Shown here: in pieces, positions 54,529 through 62,648 of the stretch | Layout of the letters: each line of letters starts with the position of its first letter | Numbering within the stretch: the stretch's first letter is position 1 | Assembly: GCF_002504165.1 (NCBI RefSeq) | Contig: NZ_CP021406.1 | Location: 1-64,000, forward strand | Reading direction: 5' to 3' | Source: Pacificitalea manganoxidans | GTDB lineage: Bacteria; Pseudomonadota; Alphaproteobacteria; Rhodobacterales; Rhodobacteraceae | Length of the DNA stretch: 64,000 nt | Notes under the pieces: generated by a model | Database searches by the model: none | The model's input: only the letters and a program-made list of their open reading frames with translations | What the model was told of the DNA's origin: nothing | Made by a program: the position numbers and the translations under genes

Positions 54529-55272
54529 CTAGACAGACAACCCGCCATCAATCGCGATTTCGGCCCCCGAGATGTAGCGGCTGAAATCCGACAGTAAAAA
54601 CAGCAACGTATGGACCACATCTTCGGGCAATCCCGCGCGACCAAGCGGGACCTGAGCGGTGCGGGTCTTCAGGTCCTCGTCGCTCCAGGCGTCCAGCATC
54701 GGGGTGAGAATGATGCCCGGATGGACCGAGTTGACGCGGATCCCGCGCGGGCCCAGTTCGCGCGCGGCGGTCTTGGTCATGCCGCGCACGGCCCACTTCG
54801 TTCCGACATAGGCAATGCCCTTGCTGGCGTGCAGCCCGGCAAGCGACGAGATGTTCACGATCGACCCGCCTTCGGGGCCCATCGCCGCTTCGGCGAACTT
54901 CACGCCCAGATAGGTGCCGAACTGGTTGACCTTGTATTGCAGGTCGAAATCCTCGGGCGTGGTGTCGGGGATGGTTTCTGGCCGGTAGAGCCCGGCATTG
55001 TTCACCAGACCGTGCAGGGGCCGGTCGCCGCATTGCGCCTGCAACGCCGCCCAGTCCGCTTCCGAGGTCACGTCGAGGCGGGCGAATTGCGCGCCGATCT
55101 CATCCGCGAGGGCGCGGCCCTCGTCTTCAAGGATGTCGGCGACGATCACCTGCGCGCCCCGCGCCGCGAGATGCCGGGCCTGAAGCGCACCCTGTCCGCG
55201 CGCGCCGCCGGTGACGACCACGAGGCGGCCGCCGAAAGACACGCCCAGGATGTCTGCCTGGCCGGGGGTCAT
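54529..55272 (-). CDS. SDR family oxidoreductase
   Basis: 247 residues. TGGARGQG binds the nucleotide, VNNAGLYRPETIPDTT follows, and the catalytic Y-x-x-x-K is in AYVGTKWAVRG. The C-terminal ISGAEIAIDGGLSV is normal. Its start overlaps the stop of the SDR gene upstream (ATGA), so the two are co-translated. Substrate unknown; an alcohol or hydroxyacyl group is likely. Confidence 0.9.
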   Translation of the reverse strand: MTPGQADILGVSFGGRLVVVTGGARGQGALQARHLAARGAQVIVADILEDEGRALADEIGAQFARLDVTSEADWAALQAQCGDRPLHGLVNNAGLYRPETIPDTTPEDFDLQYKVNQFGTYLGVKFAEAAMGPEGGSIVNISSLAGLHASKGIAYVGTKWAVRGMTKTAARELGPRGIRVNSVHPGIILTPMLDAWSDEDLKTRTAQVPLGRAGLPEDVVHTLLFLLSDFSRYISGAEIAIDGGLSV

Positions 55273-56093
55273 AGCCAGCTTCCCCCGAGCCGGGTCACGT
55301 CGTCGATGGGGTGGCCCCCGGCATCGAGTTCGCGCGCGGTGACGAGCGCCGCGTCGAGCATGGCGGCACGGGCGGCGATGACGCGGTCATATTCGGGATG
55401 GGTCAGCAGGTAGGGGAGGTTGCGGCTCACCGCCTCGATGATCCGGCGGGCCACCTCTTCGGGCTGCATGGAATTGGCCATGATCTCGGCCACGCGTCGG
55501 CGGTTCTCGGACGTGCTGTCCTGACCGGAGCTTGCGATGGCCGTGTTGACGTAGCCGGGGCAGACGGCGGTGACGCCGATGCCCAGCGGGGCCAGATCGC
55601 TGCGCGCGGTCTCGCTCAGCGAAACGGTGGCAGTCTTGGATGCGGCATAGGCCGCATAGCCGGGGGTCGAGAACAGGCCGCAGACCGAGCAGATATTGAC
55701 GATATGCGCCGAGCGGCCCGTCCGGCGCAGCTGGTTCACGAAAACCTGCGTGCCGTGGAACATGCCCACCAGATTGGTGTCGAGGACGCGCTGGAAGGTC
55801 TCCAGCTCGACCTCATGGATGGGTTGGGGCGAGGCGCATATGCCCGCGACATTGAACAGCAGATCGGCCCCGCCGAAGGTTTCGCCGACCCGGTCGGCGG
55901 CGGCGGCCCAGTCCGAACGGGACCGTATGTCGAGCGCGAGGGCGAGGTCCGGGCCAGCGGGGGCCGACAGGTCGGCGCCCGCCACCTTCACGCCTTGGGC
56001 CTGAAGGGCGGCGACCAGCGCCTGACCGATGCCGGACGCCGCGCCGGTGACAAGCGCAACCGCGCCATCGAAGGGAAAAGAGCTTTGGGTCAT
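55269..56093 (-). CDS. SDR family oxidoreductase
   Basis: 274 residues from the ATG at 56093 (MTQSSFPFDGAVALVTGAAS). TGAASGIG, NVAGICASPQ and the catalytic YAASK are present; a longer C-terminal tail (EYDRVIAARAAMLDAALV) distinguishes it from its neighbour. The start overlaps the stop of a TRAP DctM tail (56090-56093), so the operon once began with TRAP genes. Confidence 0.88.
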   Translation of the reverse strand: MTQSSFPFDGAVALVTGAASGIGQALVAALQAQGVKVAGADLSAPAGPDLALALDIRSRSDWAAAADRVGETFGGADLLFNVAGICASPQPIHEVELETFQRVLDTNLVGMFHGTQVFVNQLRRTGRSAHIVNICSVCGLFSTPGYAAYAASKTATVSLSETARSDLAPLGIGVTAVCPGYVNTAIASSGQDSTSENRRRVAEIMANSMQPEEVARRIIEAVSRNLPYLLTHPEYDRVIAARAAMLDAALVTARELDAGGHPIDDVTRLGGSWL

Positions 56094-56314
56094 GGTGCGA
56101 ACAACACTTCTGGCAGGAACAGGGCGATTGCCGGGAAGATCACCAGAAGCAGGCACAGCAGGATTGGCCCGGCAACATAGGGCATGACCGCCTGATATAT
56201 TCGGATCAGCGGAATGTCCGATGCCTGTGCCTGTATGACGAATATGTTCATGCCGAGCGGAGGCGTGATCATCCCCGCCTCGACGACGATCACGAGGAAC
56301 ACGCCGAACCAGAT
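56090..56314 (-). pseudogene. DctM C-terminal fragment cut by IS3 copy B
   Basis: About 74 codons remain: IWFGVFLVIVVEAGMITPPL and GMNIFVIQAQASDIPL, the conserved C-terminal part of TRAP large permeases. The reading stops at the IS3 end at 56315 and no upstream portion is present on the other side of the element. It is the remnant of a fourth TRAP transporter. Confidence 0.88.
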
Positions 56315-56353
56315 TGGACCGCCCCGGGCTTGCCGGAGGCTAATTATGGTTAG

Positions 56354-57300
56354 TTACGCGGCCATTTCTTCAGTTTCCAGAGCTGCGTAGAAGTTGGCCT
56401 CAGCCTCGGCTGGCGGGATGTTTCCGATGGGCTCGAGAAGTCGGCGGTTGTTGAACCAGTCCACCCATTCCAGCGTGGCATATTCGACGGCCTCGAAGCT
56501 GCGCCAGGGGCCGCGGCGATGGATGACTTCAGCCTTGTAGAGGCCGTTGATGGTTTCGGCCAACGCATTGTCGTAGCTGTCGCCAACGCTCCCCACGGAA
56601 GGTTCGATACCGGCTTCGCCCAGCCTCTCGGTGTAGCGAATGGACAGGTATTGCGATCCGCGGTCGCTATGATGAACCAACCCCATGGCCTTTGTCGGCC
56701 TTCGGTCATGGACTGCCTGCTCCAGTGCATCCAAGACGAAACCTGTCTGCGCTGACGTGCTGGCGCGCCAGCCGACGATCTTGCGCGCGTAGGCGTCGAT
56801 GACAAAGGCGACATAGACGAAGCCCTTCCAGGTGGCGACGTAGGTGAAGTCGCTCACCCAGAGCATGTTGGGTGCCGGAACGCGGAACTCACGGTTTACC
56901 TTGTCCAACGGACACGGGGTCTTCTTGTCCGGGATCGTCGTCCGATGTGGCTTGCCGCGGATAATGCCTTGAATACCCATGTCATTCATAAGCCTTGCCA
57001 CAGTGCAACGAGCGACATCGAACCCTTCCCGGACAAGCTGGCGCCATACCTTGCGGACGCCGTAGACTTGATAGTTCTCCTCCCAGACGCGTTCGATCTC
57101 GGGCCGCAGGGTGGCATCACGACGGGCGCGGTCAGACTGCCGCGCCGGGTCAGCCCGCTTCGCCAAGTGAGAATAGTAGGTGGAGGGGGCAATCGGCGTT
57201 CGCCGCCGGGCTCGGACCGGTGGCGCCTTCGGCGGCTCACCGTGCAGATCGGCTCGACCCCATGCGCATCGCGATGCGCTTCAACGAAATCCACCATCAC
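56354..57300 (-). pseudogene. IS3-family OrfB (copy B), frameshifted
   Basis: The frame from 57300 reads [20 protein letters not shown]. About 40 nt absent from copy A (near 57199-57240) then change the frame, which resumes as MAKRADPARQSDRARRD from 57166 to the stop at 56354. The DDE residues are in the downstream part ([27 protein letters not shown]). Copy A is the intact reference. Confidence 0.85.
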
Positions 57301-57620
57301 TTCGACCGGCGGTCGAGCTCCGCCATCGCAAAATAAGCCGACGCCTTGCGCAGGATCTCGTTGGCTTGGCGCAGCTCGCGGTTCTCCCGCTCCAGCGCCT
57401 TCATTCTCTCGGCCATCTCGCTGGGGACGCCTGAACGCTTGCCGTTGTCGACCTCGGCCTTCTTGACCCAGTCGTTCAGCGTGTTCGCCGAGCAGCCGAT
57501 CTTCGCTGCGATCGATGTGATCGCCTGCCAGCGAGAGCCATGCTCGCCCTCGTTGCCGAGAACCATCCGCACCGCGCGCTCGCGGACTTCAGGGGAAAAT
57601 TTGTTCGTGGTCTTGCTCAT
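57297..57620 (-). CDS. IS3-family OrfA (copy B)
   Basis: 107 residues, same length as copy A OrfA with conservative changes (for example [28 protein letters not shown]). HTH and C-terminal coil are intact. It cannot yield an active fusion because orfB is broken. Confidence 0.88.
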   Translation of the reverse strand: MSKTTNKFSPEVRERAVRMVLGNEGEHGSRWQAITSIAAKIGCSANTLNDWVKKAEVDNGKRSGVPSEMAERMKALERENRELRQANEILRKASAYFAMAELDRRSK

Positions 57621-57800
57621 GATGCTCCATCCTTGTGTGTTCAAGGTCGGGCATACTGGGAACGCAGGTGGGACCCCGTTCCATCCCGGGGAGGTAGATC
57701 CCGCTGAGTAGCAAGGGGCCCATTTGCGCCGTCGCCATTTGAACCTGAACAGTTGCAAGGGGCGCCCGTAGTGCCGACCCCGAATATCAAGGACAGGACA
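57621..57800. other. non-coding stretch between IS3 copy B and IS110 fragment
   Basis: 180 bp without a gene on either strand. It leads directly into the IS110-type transposase start and so probably holds the left end of that element, the place where IS110-family elements encode their bridge RNA. No terminal sequence could be fixed. Confidence 0.4.
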
Positions 57801-57945
57801 GTGACTTTGCCCCAAACCTACATCGGCGTCGATGTTGCGAAAGACTGGATCGACGTGTGTGACCCCGCCTCTTCCCGGCAGGAGAGGATACCAACCGACC
57901 GCCGATCGCTGCGTAGTTTTGCAGCGACAGTTGGCTCATCGGCGC
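57801..57945 (+). pseudogene. IS110-family transposase N-terminal fragment
   Basis: From a GTG at 57801 the plus strand reads [20 protein letters not shown], the start of the DEDD RuvC-like domain of IS110-family transposases (first acidic residue in [11 protein letters not shown]). After about 45 codons the sequence changes into an alcohol dehydrogenase in a different frame. The remainder of the transposase is missing. Confidence 0.8.
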
Positions 57946-58605
57946 AACGTGGTGAAGATCGACAAGGCCCTGCCGCTGGATGTGCTTGCCCCGCTGGGAT
58001 GCGGCATCCAGACCGGCGTTGGCGCGGGGCTCAACGCGATCCGGCCACAGGCGGGCGACAGTTTCGTTGTGTTCGGTGCGGGGTCGGTCGGGCTGTCCTC
58101 GCTCATGGGGGCGGCGATTGCGGGCTGTACGAACATCTGCGCCGTCGATCTGGCGGAGAACCGGCTGGCGCTGGCGCGCGAGCTGGGGGCGACCCATGCC
58201 TTTCGCGGCGACGATCCCGACCTTGTCGGGAAGCTGCGCGAGGCGAGCGGGGGCGGGTATCATTGCGGTCTCGACACGACCGGCATTCCCACCGTGGTGG
58301 ACACGGCCAGTCAGGCCCTGCGCAAGCGCGGCATGCTGGCGCTTGTCGCCGCCCCGGCGCCCGGCACCCGGTACAGCGTGGAGGCGCGTTACATGGTCGG
58401 GGCCGGTCTGTCCTGGCGCGGCGTGATCGAGGGTGACAGCAACCCGCCGGACTTCATCCCCGAGCTGATCGAGTATTACCGCAAGGGTCAGCTTCCGGTG
58501 GAGAAGATCATCGCGCATTACCCGTTCGAACGGATCAACAAGGCGATCCACGCCATGGAAGACGGCAGCGTGGTGAAGCCCGTGCTGCGGATGATGCAGG
58601 ACTGA
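57942..58605 (+). pseudogene. zinc-type alcohol dehydrogenase, N-terminally truncated
   Basis: About 220 codons remain: NVVKIDKALPLDVLAPLGCG, then IQTGVGAGLNAIRPQAG, the GAGSVGLS nucleotide fold and HYPFERINKAIHAMEDG to a normal stop. This is the C-terminal NAD-binding half of an aryl-alcohol-dehydrogenase-like MDR protein. The N-terminal catalytic half with the zinc ligands is replaced by the IS110 fragment. A chimeric frame runs through from 57832 but would not give an active enzyme. Confidence 0.87.
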
Positions 58606-58643
58606 CGCGGCCCGCGCGGCCCGTATCGGATCGGAGAGACAGG

Positions 58644-58969
58644 ATGTCAAACGGACAAGTTTTCTGGCCGCGAAAGACGGCATTGAACGGGATGACTTCA
58701 TAGCCTACTGGACGGGCATTCATGCGCCCATTGCGGCGAAACTGCCGGGGCTGGTCCATTACTCGATCTCCATCCTGGACGGGGCGCAGGCGCTGCGCTC
58801 GCCCGGCGGGCGCGAGGTGATCGGCTTTGCCACGCTTGGGTTTGCATCGGACGCGGATGTCGGGCCGGCGGTCGGTTCGCCCGAGGGCGCGGCGGCGGCG
58901 CGGGATCTGGAAAACTTTGCCGAGGAAGTGCTGCGTTTCGAGGTGCAGGACACCGTATTGATCGACTGA
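58644..58969 (+). pseudogene. EthD-like gene with frameshift at codon 2
   Basis: The ATG at 58644 follows GGAGAGACAGG, but one base is missing right after it: read in the next frame the region gives KRTSFLAAKDGIERDDFIAY, WTGIHAPIAAKLPGLVHYSI and a long open stretch to a TGA at 58967. The R-D-D-F-x-x-Y-W-x-x-x-H-x-P pattern is that of EthD proteins, small dimeric alpha-beta barrels found with oxygenases. There is no alternative start in the open frame. Either a recent mutation or a sequencing error explains it. Confidence 0.75.
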
Positions 58970-59112
58970 CGTGTTCGGACAGGTTTGGCGTGGCCGGGCC
59001 GGTGCGTTTGGCACGTCGCCGGCCCGCTTCCCATTCGCAATACGAATTATGATGCCATTATAGAATCACCCGGTGTGACGAGGGACCATCGGCGATCCGG
59101 CATGGCCTTTGG

Positions 59113-59676
59113 TCAGGCGATCTCACCCGTCAGCCGGGCAAAGGCCCCTTCGGCCAGCTGTTTCTGGACGGCGGGCGATAGGCTTCCGTCCTGGCGGAAG
59201 ATCCTTGAGGTCGAGCCGAGTTCGAATTTCTGCGAATAGACGTTTGCGCCAAGCTCCAGCAGGAACTGGTGCAGGGCCGGGTGGCCGCGCAGCGCGCCCA
59301 CGCCGCCCACCGGCGCGCCGCACAGGGTGATCAGCTTGCCCTGGAACAGGTTGCCCGCGCCGTCCACGTCATGCCCGATCCAGCCAGCGGCGTTGCGGAA
59401 CACCGAGGAGAACGCGCCGGTATATTCATCGGAGCTCATGAAGATGGCGTCTGCCGCGGCCACGGCTTTGCGAAGCTTCGCTGCATCGTCCAGTACGGGA
59501 CCGGGCTGACCCTCGATGAAAACCGGCAGCTCATATTCGGCAAGGTTCAGCGTGACCGCCGTGAAGGCATCCGCCATGTCGCGGTCCGCAAGCGCCGCTG
59601 CGGCGCCGACCATCCGCCAGTTGGACGAGCCGACCTGGCTGCTTCCCGACATGAAGAGGACTGTCTTTTTGGGCAT
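59113..59676 (-). CDS. NADPH-dependent FMN reductase-family protein
   Basis: 187 residues, a flavodoxin-like NAD(P)H:FMN reductase. The phosphate loop MSGSSQVGSSNWR at the N-terminus, MSSDEYTGAFSSVFRNAAGW and GAPVGGVGALRGHPALHQFL are the family landmarks. AAGGAGCGG precedes the ATG. It may supply reduced flavin or act as a quinone reductase. It is divergent from the dioxygenase operon, with a 32-codon gene between. Confidence 0.88.
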   Translation of the reverse strand: MPKKTVLFMSGSSQVGSSNWRMVGAAAALADRDMADAFTAVTLNLAEYELPVFIEGQPGPVLDDAAKLRKAVAAADAIFMSSDEYTGAFSSVFRNAAGWIGHDVDGAGNLFQGKLITLCGAPVGGVGALRGHPALHQFLLELGANVYSQKFELGSTSRIFRQDGSLSPAVQKQLAEGAFARLTGEIA

Positions 59677-59686
59677 TTTCCGCTCC

Positions 59687-59785
59687 TTAAGATGATTGAC
59701 GGCCAGTGACCGGCCCCTGAACGCCGCCCGCCGGCACCGGCGGATATGTCACCTTCGCAAGGGGCTTGGTGCCTTGATTTTTCAT
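59687..59785 (-). CDS. 32-residue small protein upstream of FMN reductase
   Basis: ATG at 59785 follows the very strong GGGGGAGGAG. The product (start MKNQGTKPLAKVTYPPVPAG) is basic and Pro/Gly-rich, with no known family. It ends 10 bp before the FMN reductase start and is probably in the same transcript. It may be a leader peptide or a small functional protein. Confidence 0.45.
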   Translation of the reverse strand: MKNQGTKPLAKVTYPPVPAGGVQGPVTGRQSS

Positions 59786-59829
59786 CTGCTCCTCCCCCTG
59801 TTTCCTGCATCTGCATGGCCAGTCCCTGC

Positions 59830-59894
59830 TTGACACAAAATTCTCAGGATTGTAAATCAAAAATCGAATAGCGGTTTTAGTTCGACATACGAAC
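59830..59894 (+). promoter_or_regulatory. promoter and IclR-type palindrome of dioxygenase operon
   Basis: TTGACA at 59830-59835, 17 bp, then TAAATC at 59853-59858 form a plausible promoter. Downstream, GTTCG-ACATA-CGAAC (59880-59894) is a perfect 5-bp inverted repeat, close in form to known IclR-family (PcaU/PcaR) sites of the GTTCG type. The oxygenase start follows 36 bp later. Confidence 0.55.
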
Positions 59895-59929
59895 ATCCGA
59901 CAACTGGTTTATCGGGAGGGAGTAAACCC

Positions 59930-61195
59930 ATGAACAATTTGGCGCCCCTTGGGGCGGATATGCCTGTTTGGGCGAAGGAAGATGAGGGTTTCCATGTCCC
60001 TTACTGGGTGTTCCAGCGCGAAGACGTTCTGGAGATGGAAAATGAGCGCCTGTTCCAGGGGGAAACCTGGAACTACATGTGTCTTGAAGCCGAACTTCAG
60101 TCGCCCGGCGATTTCGTCGCGGTCCATGTGGGGGAAACCCCGGTCATCGTGACCCGCGACCATGACGGCGAGATTTATGCGTTCGAGAACCGCTGCTCGC
60201 ATCGCGGCTCGCTTCTGGCGCTGGAAGATCGCGGCAACGTCAAGGATTTCACCTGCGTCTATCATGCCTGGACCCACAGCCTGCAAGGTGACCTAGTCGG
60301 GATCGCCTTCAAGGACGGGATCGGCGGCAAAGGCGGGATGGAGAAGGATTTCTGCATGAACTCCGTTGGCCCTCGCAAGCTGCGCGTGGCCAATGTCGAA
60401 GGGCTGATCTTCGGCAGCTTCGACGAGGACGTGGACGATATCGAGGATTACCTGGGCGATGAGGTTCTTGGCCGCATCCGCCGCGTGCTGGAAGGCCGCA
60501 AGATGGTGGCTCTGGGCCGGTTCACGCAGGTGCTTCCCAACAACTGGAAGCTCTATGTTGAGAACACCAAGGACAGCTATCACGCCAGCATCCTGCACAC
60601 CTTCTTCACGACCTTCGAGCTGAACCGGCTGTCGCAGAAGGGCGGAATCATTGTCAGCCCGAATGGCGGCTGCCATGTGAGCTATTCCGAGATCGACCAG
60701 GTCGCGGAAGCCGAGAAGGCGAAGAACACGATCTATTCGGACCAGAAGATCCGGTCGCAATCGGACCTGCAACTGGCCGACAAGTCGCTGCTGGCGAGCT
60801 TCAAGGAATTCGACGACGACATCACCCTGCAGATCCTCACGGTCTTTCCGGGCTTCGTCCTTCAACAGATCCAGAACTCGATCGCAGTGCGTCAGGTCCT
60901 GCCGAAAGGCACCGACGAGATGCATCTCAAATGGACCTATATCGGGTTCGAGGATGACACGACCGAACAGCGCCGCGCGCGTCTGAAACTGTCGAACCTG
61001 ATCGGGCCGGGCGGGTATGTGTCGATGGAAGACGGCTGTATCGGCGGCTTCGTGCGCCGCGGCACCAAGGGCGCGTCGGACAACAATGCCGTGCTCGAAA
61101 TGGGCGGGCGCAGCATCGAAGGCGGCGACGACCGCATTACGGAAGCCTCGATCCGGGGGTTCTGGGCAGAATACAGAATGAGGATGGGGCTATGA
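59930..61195 (+). CDS. Rieske ring-hydroxylating dioxygenase, large (alpha) subunit
   Basis: 421 residues. The Rieske cluster ligands are C89, H91, C109 and H112; the mononuclear iron site has H218 and H223 in KDSYHASILH, with D215 as bridging Asp. It inserts both atoms of O2 into an aromatic ring, giving a cis-dihydrodiol. It pairs with the beta subunit (61192) and reductase (62645). The downstream PdxA-type dehydrogenase points to a carboxylated substrate such as terephthalate (TphA2 role). A strong GGGAGGG ribosome site precedes the ATG. Confidence 0.93.
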   Translation: MNNLAPLGADMPVWAKEDEGFHVPYWVFQREDVLEMENERLFQGETWNYMCLEAELQSPGDFVAVHVGETPVIVTRDHDGEIYAFENRCSHRGSLLALEDRGNVKDFTCVYHAWTHSLQGDLVGIAFKDGIGGKGGMEKDFCMNSVGPRKLRVANVEGLIFGSFDEDVDDIEDYLGDEVLGRIRRVLEGRKMVALGRFTQVLPNNWKLYVENTKDSYHASILHTFFTTFELNRLSQKGGIIVSPNGGCHVSYSEIDQVAEAEKAKNTIYSDQKIRSQSDLQLADKSLLASFKEFDDDITLQILTVFPGFVLQQIQNSIAVRQVLPKGTDEMHLKWTYIGFEDDTTEQRRARLKLSNLIGPGGYVSMEDGCIGGFVRRGTKGASDNNAVLEMGGRSIEGGDDRITEASIRGFWAEYRMRMGL

Positions 61196-61677
61196 ACATT
61201 CACGTACGGCAGGCCGAGGTTTCGGCCCTGATCAGCGCCGCGCAGGCCCGCTATGTCCGCGAGATCGACGATGGCGATTGCACCGCATGGCCCAACTTCT
61301 TCGTGGATGATTGCTTCTACACGATCACCAGCGCGGACAACTACGCGCAGAACCTTGAGGCGGGTCTTGTCTGGCTCGACAGCAAGGACATGCTGCGAGA
61401 CCGTATCCTGTCGCTACTGGAGGCCAACGTCTATGAGCGCCACTCCTACCGGCACATGATCGGGCAGCCCTTCGTGGACGAGCTGGAAGGCGGCGAAGTG
61501 GATTCGGAAACTTCGTTTATGGTGGCCCGGATCACCCGCGAGGGGCCGACCGATCTTTTTGCCACCGGGCGCTATATCGACCGCTACCGGATCGTCGGTG
61601 ACGAGGCCAAGATCGTGTCGCGCACTGTGGTGCTGGACAGCAACCAGATCGACACGCTGCTCGGTTTCCCGCTGTAA
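61192..61677 (+). CDS. ring-hydroxylating dioxygenase, small (beta) subunit
   Basis: 161 residues with the NTF2-like fold of oxygenase beta subunits; SAAQARYVREIDDGDCTAWP and YERHSYRHMIGQP are typical. It stabilises the alpha3-beta3 hexamer. Its start overlaps the alpha stop by 4 bp and its stop overlaps the dehydrogenase start by 1 bp. Confidence 0.92.
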   Translation: MNIHVRQAEVSALISAAQARYVREIDDGDCTAWPNFFVDDCFYTITSADNYAQNLEAGLVWLDSKDMLRDRILSLLEANVYERHSYRHMIGQPFVDELEGGEVDSETSFMVARITREGPTDLFATGRYIDRYRIVGDEAKIVSRTVVLDSNQIDTLLGFPL

Positions 61678-62648
61678 TGACGGCGCAAAAGGAAAGAGTG
61701 CTGATCACCGTTGGCGATGCCAACGGGATCGGCCCGGAAGTCGCGGCCAAGGCCGCTATCGCGCTGGCCGACGATCCGACGCTGCGCCCGGTGATCGTGG
61801 GCGACCGGCATCTGGTGGAGCCGGTCGTAGCGGCGGCGGGCTTCACACTTGAGTCGTCCATGGACAAATGGGGCGCGCCCGGCCACGTCGATCTTCATGA
61901 GGTGGGCGCGCTTGACGCGGCCGATGTGACGCCCGGCACACCCACCGCCGCCAGCGGGCGGGCGACGGTCGCCTATGTCGAGCGCGCGGTGACGCTGGTC
62001 AAGGACGGCACCGGCCGCGGCATCGTGGCCTGCCCACATTCGGAAACGGCGGTCAATGCCAGCGGGCGGACATTTTCGGGCTATCCCAACCTTCTGTCCG
62101 AGCTTCTGGGCACCGGCGAGGATTCGGTTTTCCTGATGCTGATCGGCGGCGGGCTTCGGGTCGTGCATGTGACGCTGCATGAAGGCATTCACACCGCGCT
62201 CGACCGGCTGACGCCGGAACTGATCGAACGCGCCACGCTGGCCGCGCATCAGGCGCTCAGCGGTCTGGGGATCGACGCCCCGCGCATCGGGCTGTTCGGG
62301 ATCAACCCCCATGCGGGCGAGGGCGGGCTTTTCGGGGATGAGGACGACCGCATCGTCACCCCCGCCATCGAACGGCTGCGCGCGCAGGGGATCGACGCGC
62401 ACGGGCCGGAAGGCGCCGACGTGATGCTGGTGCGCGAAGGCTATGATGCCTTTGTCGCCATGTATCACGATCAGGGCCATATCCCGGTCAAGCTGCTGGC
62501 CGGGCGCAGTTCGGCGGCGATGTCGATCGGCTCCGGGCTGGTCTTTTCCAGTGTCGGGCACGGTGCGGCGTTCGATATTGCGGGTAAGGGTCAGGCGTCC
62601 AGCGATGCGGCGGTCGCCGCGATCAGGCTTGTCGGAGGTATTCAGTGA
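61677..62648 (+). CDS. PdxA-family dehydrogenase (TphB-like cis-diol dehydrogenase)
   Basis: 323 residues. GDANGIGPEVAAKAAI, CPHSETAVNASGRTFSGYPN with a metal His, GINPHAGEGGLFGDED and YHDQGHIPVKLL are PdxA motifs. PdxA oxidises 4-phosphohydroxythreonine in vitamin B6 synthesis, but its relative TphB dehydrogenates and decarboxylates the cis-diol of terephthalate. The location within the oxygenase operon favours the catabolic role, giving a catechol such as protocatechuate. Confidence 0.88.
   Translation: MTAQKERVLITVGDANGIGPEVAAKAAIALADDPTLRPVIVGDRHLVEPVVAAAGFTLESSMDKWGAPGHVDLHEVGALDAADVTPGTPTAASGRATVAYVERAVTLVKDGTGRGIVACPHSETAVNASGRTFSGYPNLLSELLGTGEDSVFLMLIGGGLRVVHVTLHEGIHTALDRLTPELIERATLAAHQALSGLGIDAPRIGLFGINPHAGEGGLFGDEDDRIVTPAIERLRAQGIDAHGPEGADVMLVREGYDAFVAMYHDQGHIPVKLLAGRSSAAMSIGSGLVFSSVGHGAAFDIAGKGQASSDAAVAAIRLVGGIQ

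Larger units (their letters stand above)
56315..57620 (-). mobile_element. IS3-family insertion sequence, copy B (defective)
   Basis: Related to copy A (conserved but not identical at the DNA level) and inverted relative to it. The terminal repeat at the orfB end is clear (TGGACCGCCCCGGGCTTGCC from 56315), but the matching repeat expected about 50 bp beyond the orfA start is not recognisable; IS110-like sequence lies there instead. orfB is broken by a net 38-nt insertion. The right boundary is therefore given as the orfA start. The element is probably immobile. Confidence 0.82.

Noticed and set aside
57640-57680. Possible right terminal repeat of IS3 copy B
   Set aside because: Only weak similarity to the 27-bp repeat of copy A was found, much below the match at the other end, so the boundary was left open.
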